DNA from: Oxalobacteraceae bacterium UBA4003
GTDB lineage: Bacteria > Pseudomonadota > Gammaproteobacteria > Burkholderiales > Burkholderiaceae_D
Assembly: GCA_002384815.1 (NCBI GenBank)
Contig: DGBN01000003.1
Coordinates: forward strand, 1 to 5,152
Length of the DNA stretch: 5,152 bases
Direction: 5' to 3'
Position 1 is the first letter of the stretch, and every line of letters begins with the position of its first letter. Below are positions 5,141 through 5,152 of the stretch, piece by piece. Below the pieces are notes generated by a model. The model saw only the letters and a program-made list of their open reading frames with translations, was not told the DNA's origin and did not search any database. Both the position numbers and the translations under genes were made by a program.

Positions 5141-5152
5141 TTTATATTATGT
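5130..5152 (+). other. dif: dif-like XerC/XerD recombination site, cut by the window edge
   Basis: The segment reads as an 11-base XerC arm ATTTCGTATAA (5130-5140), a 6-base centre TTTATA (5141-5146) and the first six bases TTATGT (5147-5152) of a XerD arm. The E. coli dif site is GGTGCGCATAA, TGTATA, TTATGTTAAAT. Eighteen of the 23 visible positions match, including all six of the XerD arm and all of the inner ATAA of the XerC arm. XerC and XerD resolve chromosome dimers here at the replication terminus. The same arms also occur in plasmid pdif sites and in elements that integrate at dif. The site predicts TAAAT or a close variant just beyond the window. Confidence 0.75.

Noticed and set aside
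5136..5141. Consensus TATAAT as a promoter -10 element
   Set aside because: No acceptable -35 is present at 16-18 bases, and the sequence is better explained as part of the dif-like site.

Overview
The window looks like the chromosome of a beta-proteobacterium, most likely from the Burkholderiales or Oxalobacteraceae. This rests on the gene set (a Tat-exported OpgD, a Dps, a DmeF-type CDF exporter with an RcnR/DmeR-type regulator), a moderate G+C content judged by eye, and a dif-like Xer site at the right edge. The genus is an inference and was not tested.

Layout, left to right. Positions 1-229 are a leader with an AT-rich stretch and a short upstream ORF whose stop overlaps the start of opgD (TGATG). 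opgD (230-1816, +) encodes a periplasmic glucan protein with a twin-arginine signal and is closed by a strong terminator (1834-1869). A cytoplasmic serine esterase of the alpha/beta-hydrolase fold follows (2003-2704, +), then dps (2830-3375, +) with a complete ferroxidase-site residue set and a Lys/Arg-rich tail. A bidirectional terminator (3402-3434) separates dps from the convergent dmeF (3446-4375, -). dmeF and dmeR (4443-4715, +) are divergent around a 67-bp gap that holds a perfect 10-bp inverted repeat with a C4 centre. This matches the layout of RcnR-class Ni/Co operators. The regulator and exporter therefore form a self-contained Co/Ni detoxification switch.

The last 440 bases differ in character. 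They hold an imperfect inverted repeat (4716-4790), a small protein with a ribbon-helix-helix-like N-terminus (4767-5048, +) and an overlapping 35-codon ORF with a good ribosome binding site (5033-5140, +). The window ends inside a sequence that closely matches a XerC/XerD dif site (5130-5152, XerD arm cut by the window edge). The stop codon of the small ORF lies in the XerC arm. This is either the replication-terminus dif of the chromosome or a dif-like site used by a mobile module. The paired small genes beside it, laid out like a toxin-antitoxin pair, are the least explained part of the window.

There is no gene-free stretch longer than 300 bases, and I saw no tRNA, rRNA, CRISPR or complete insertion sequence.
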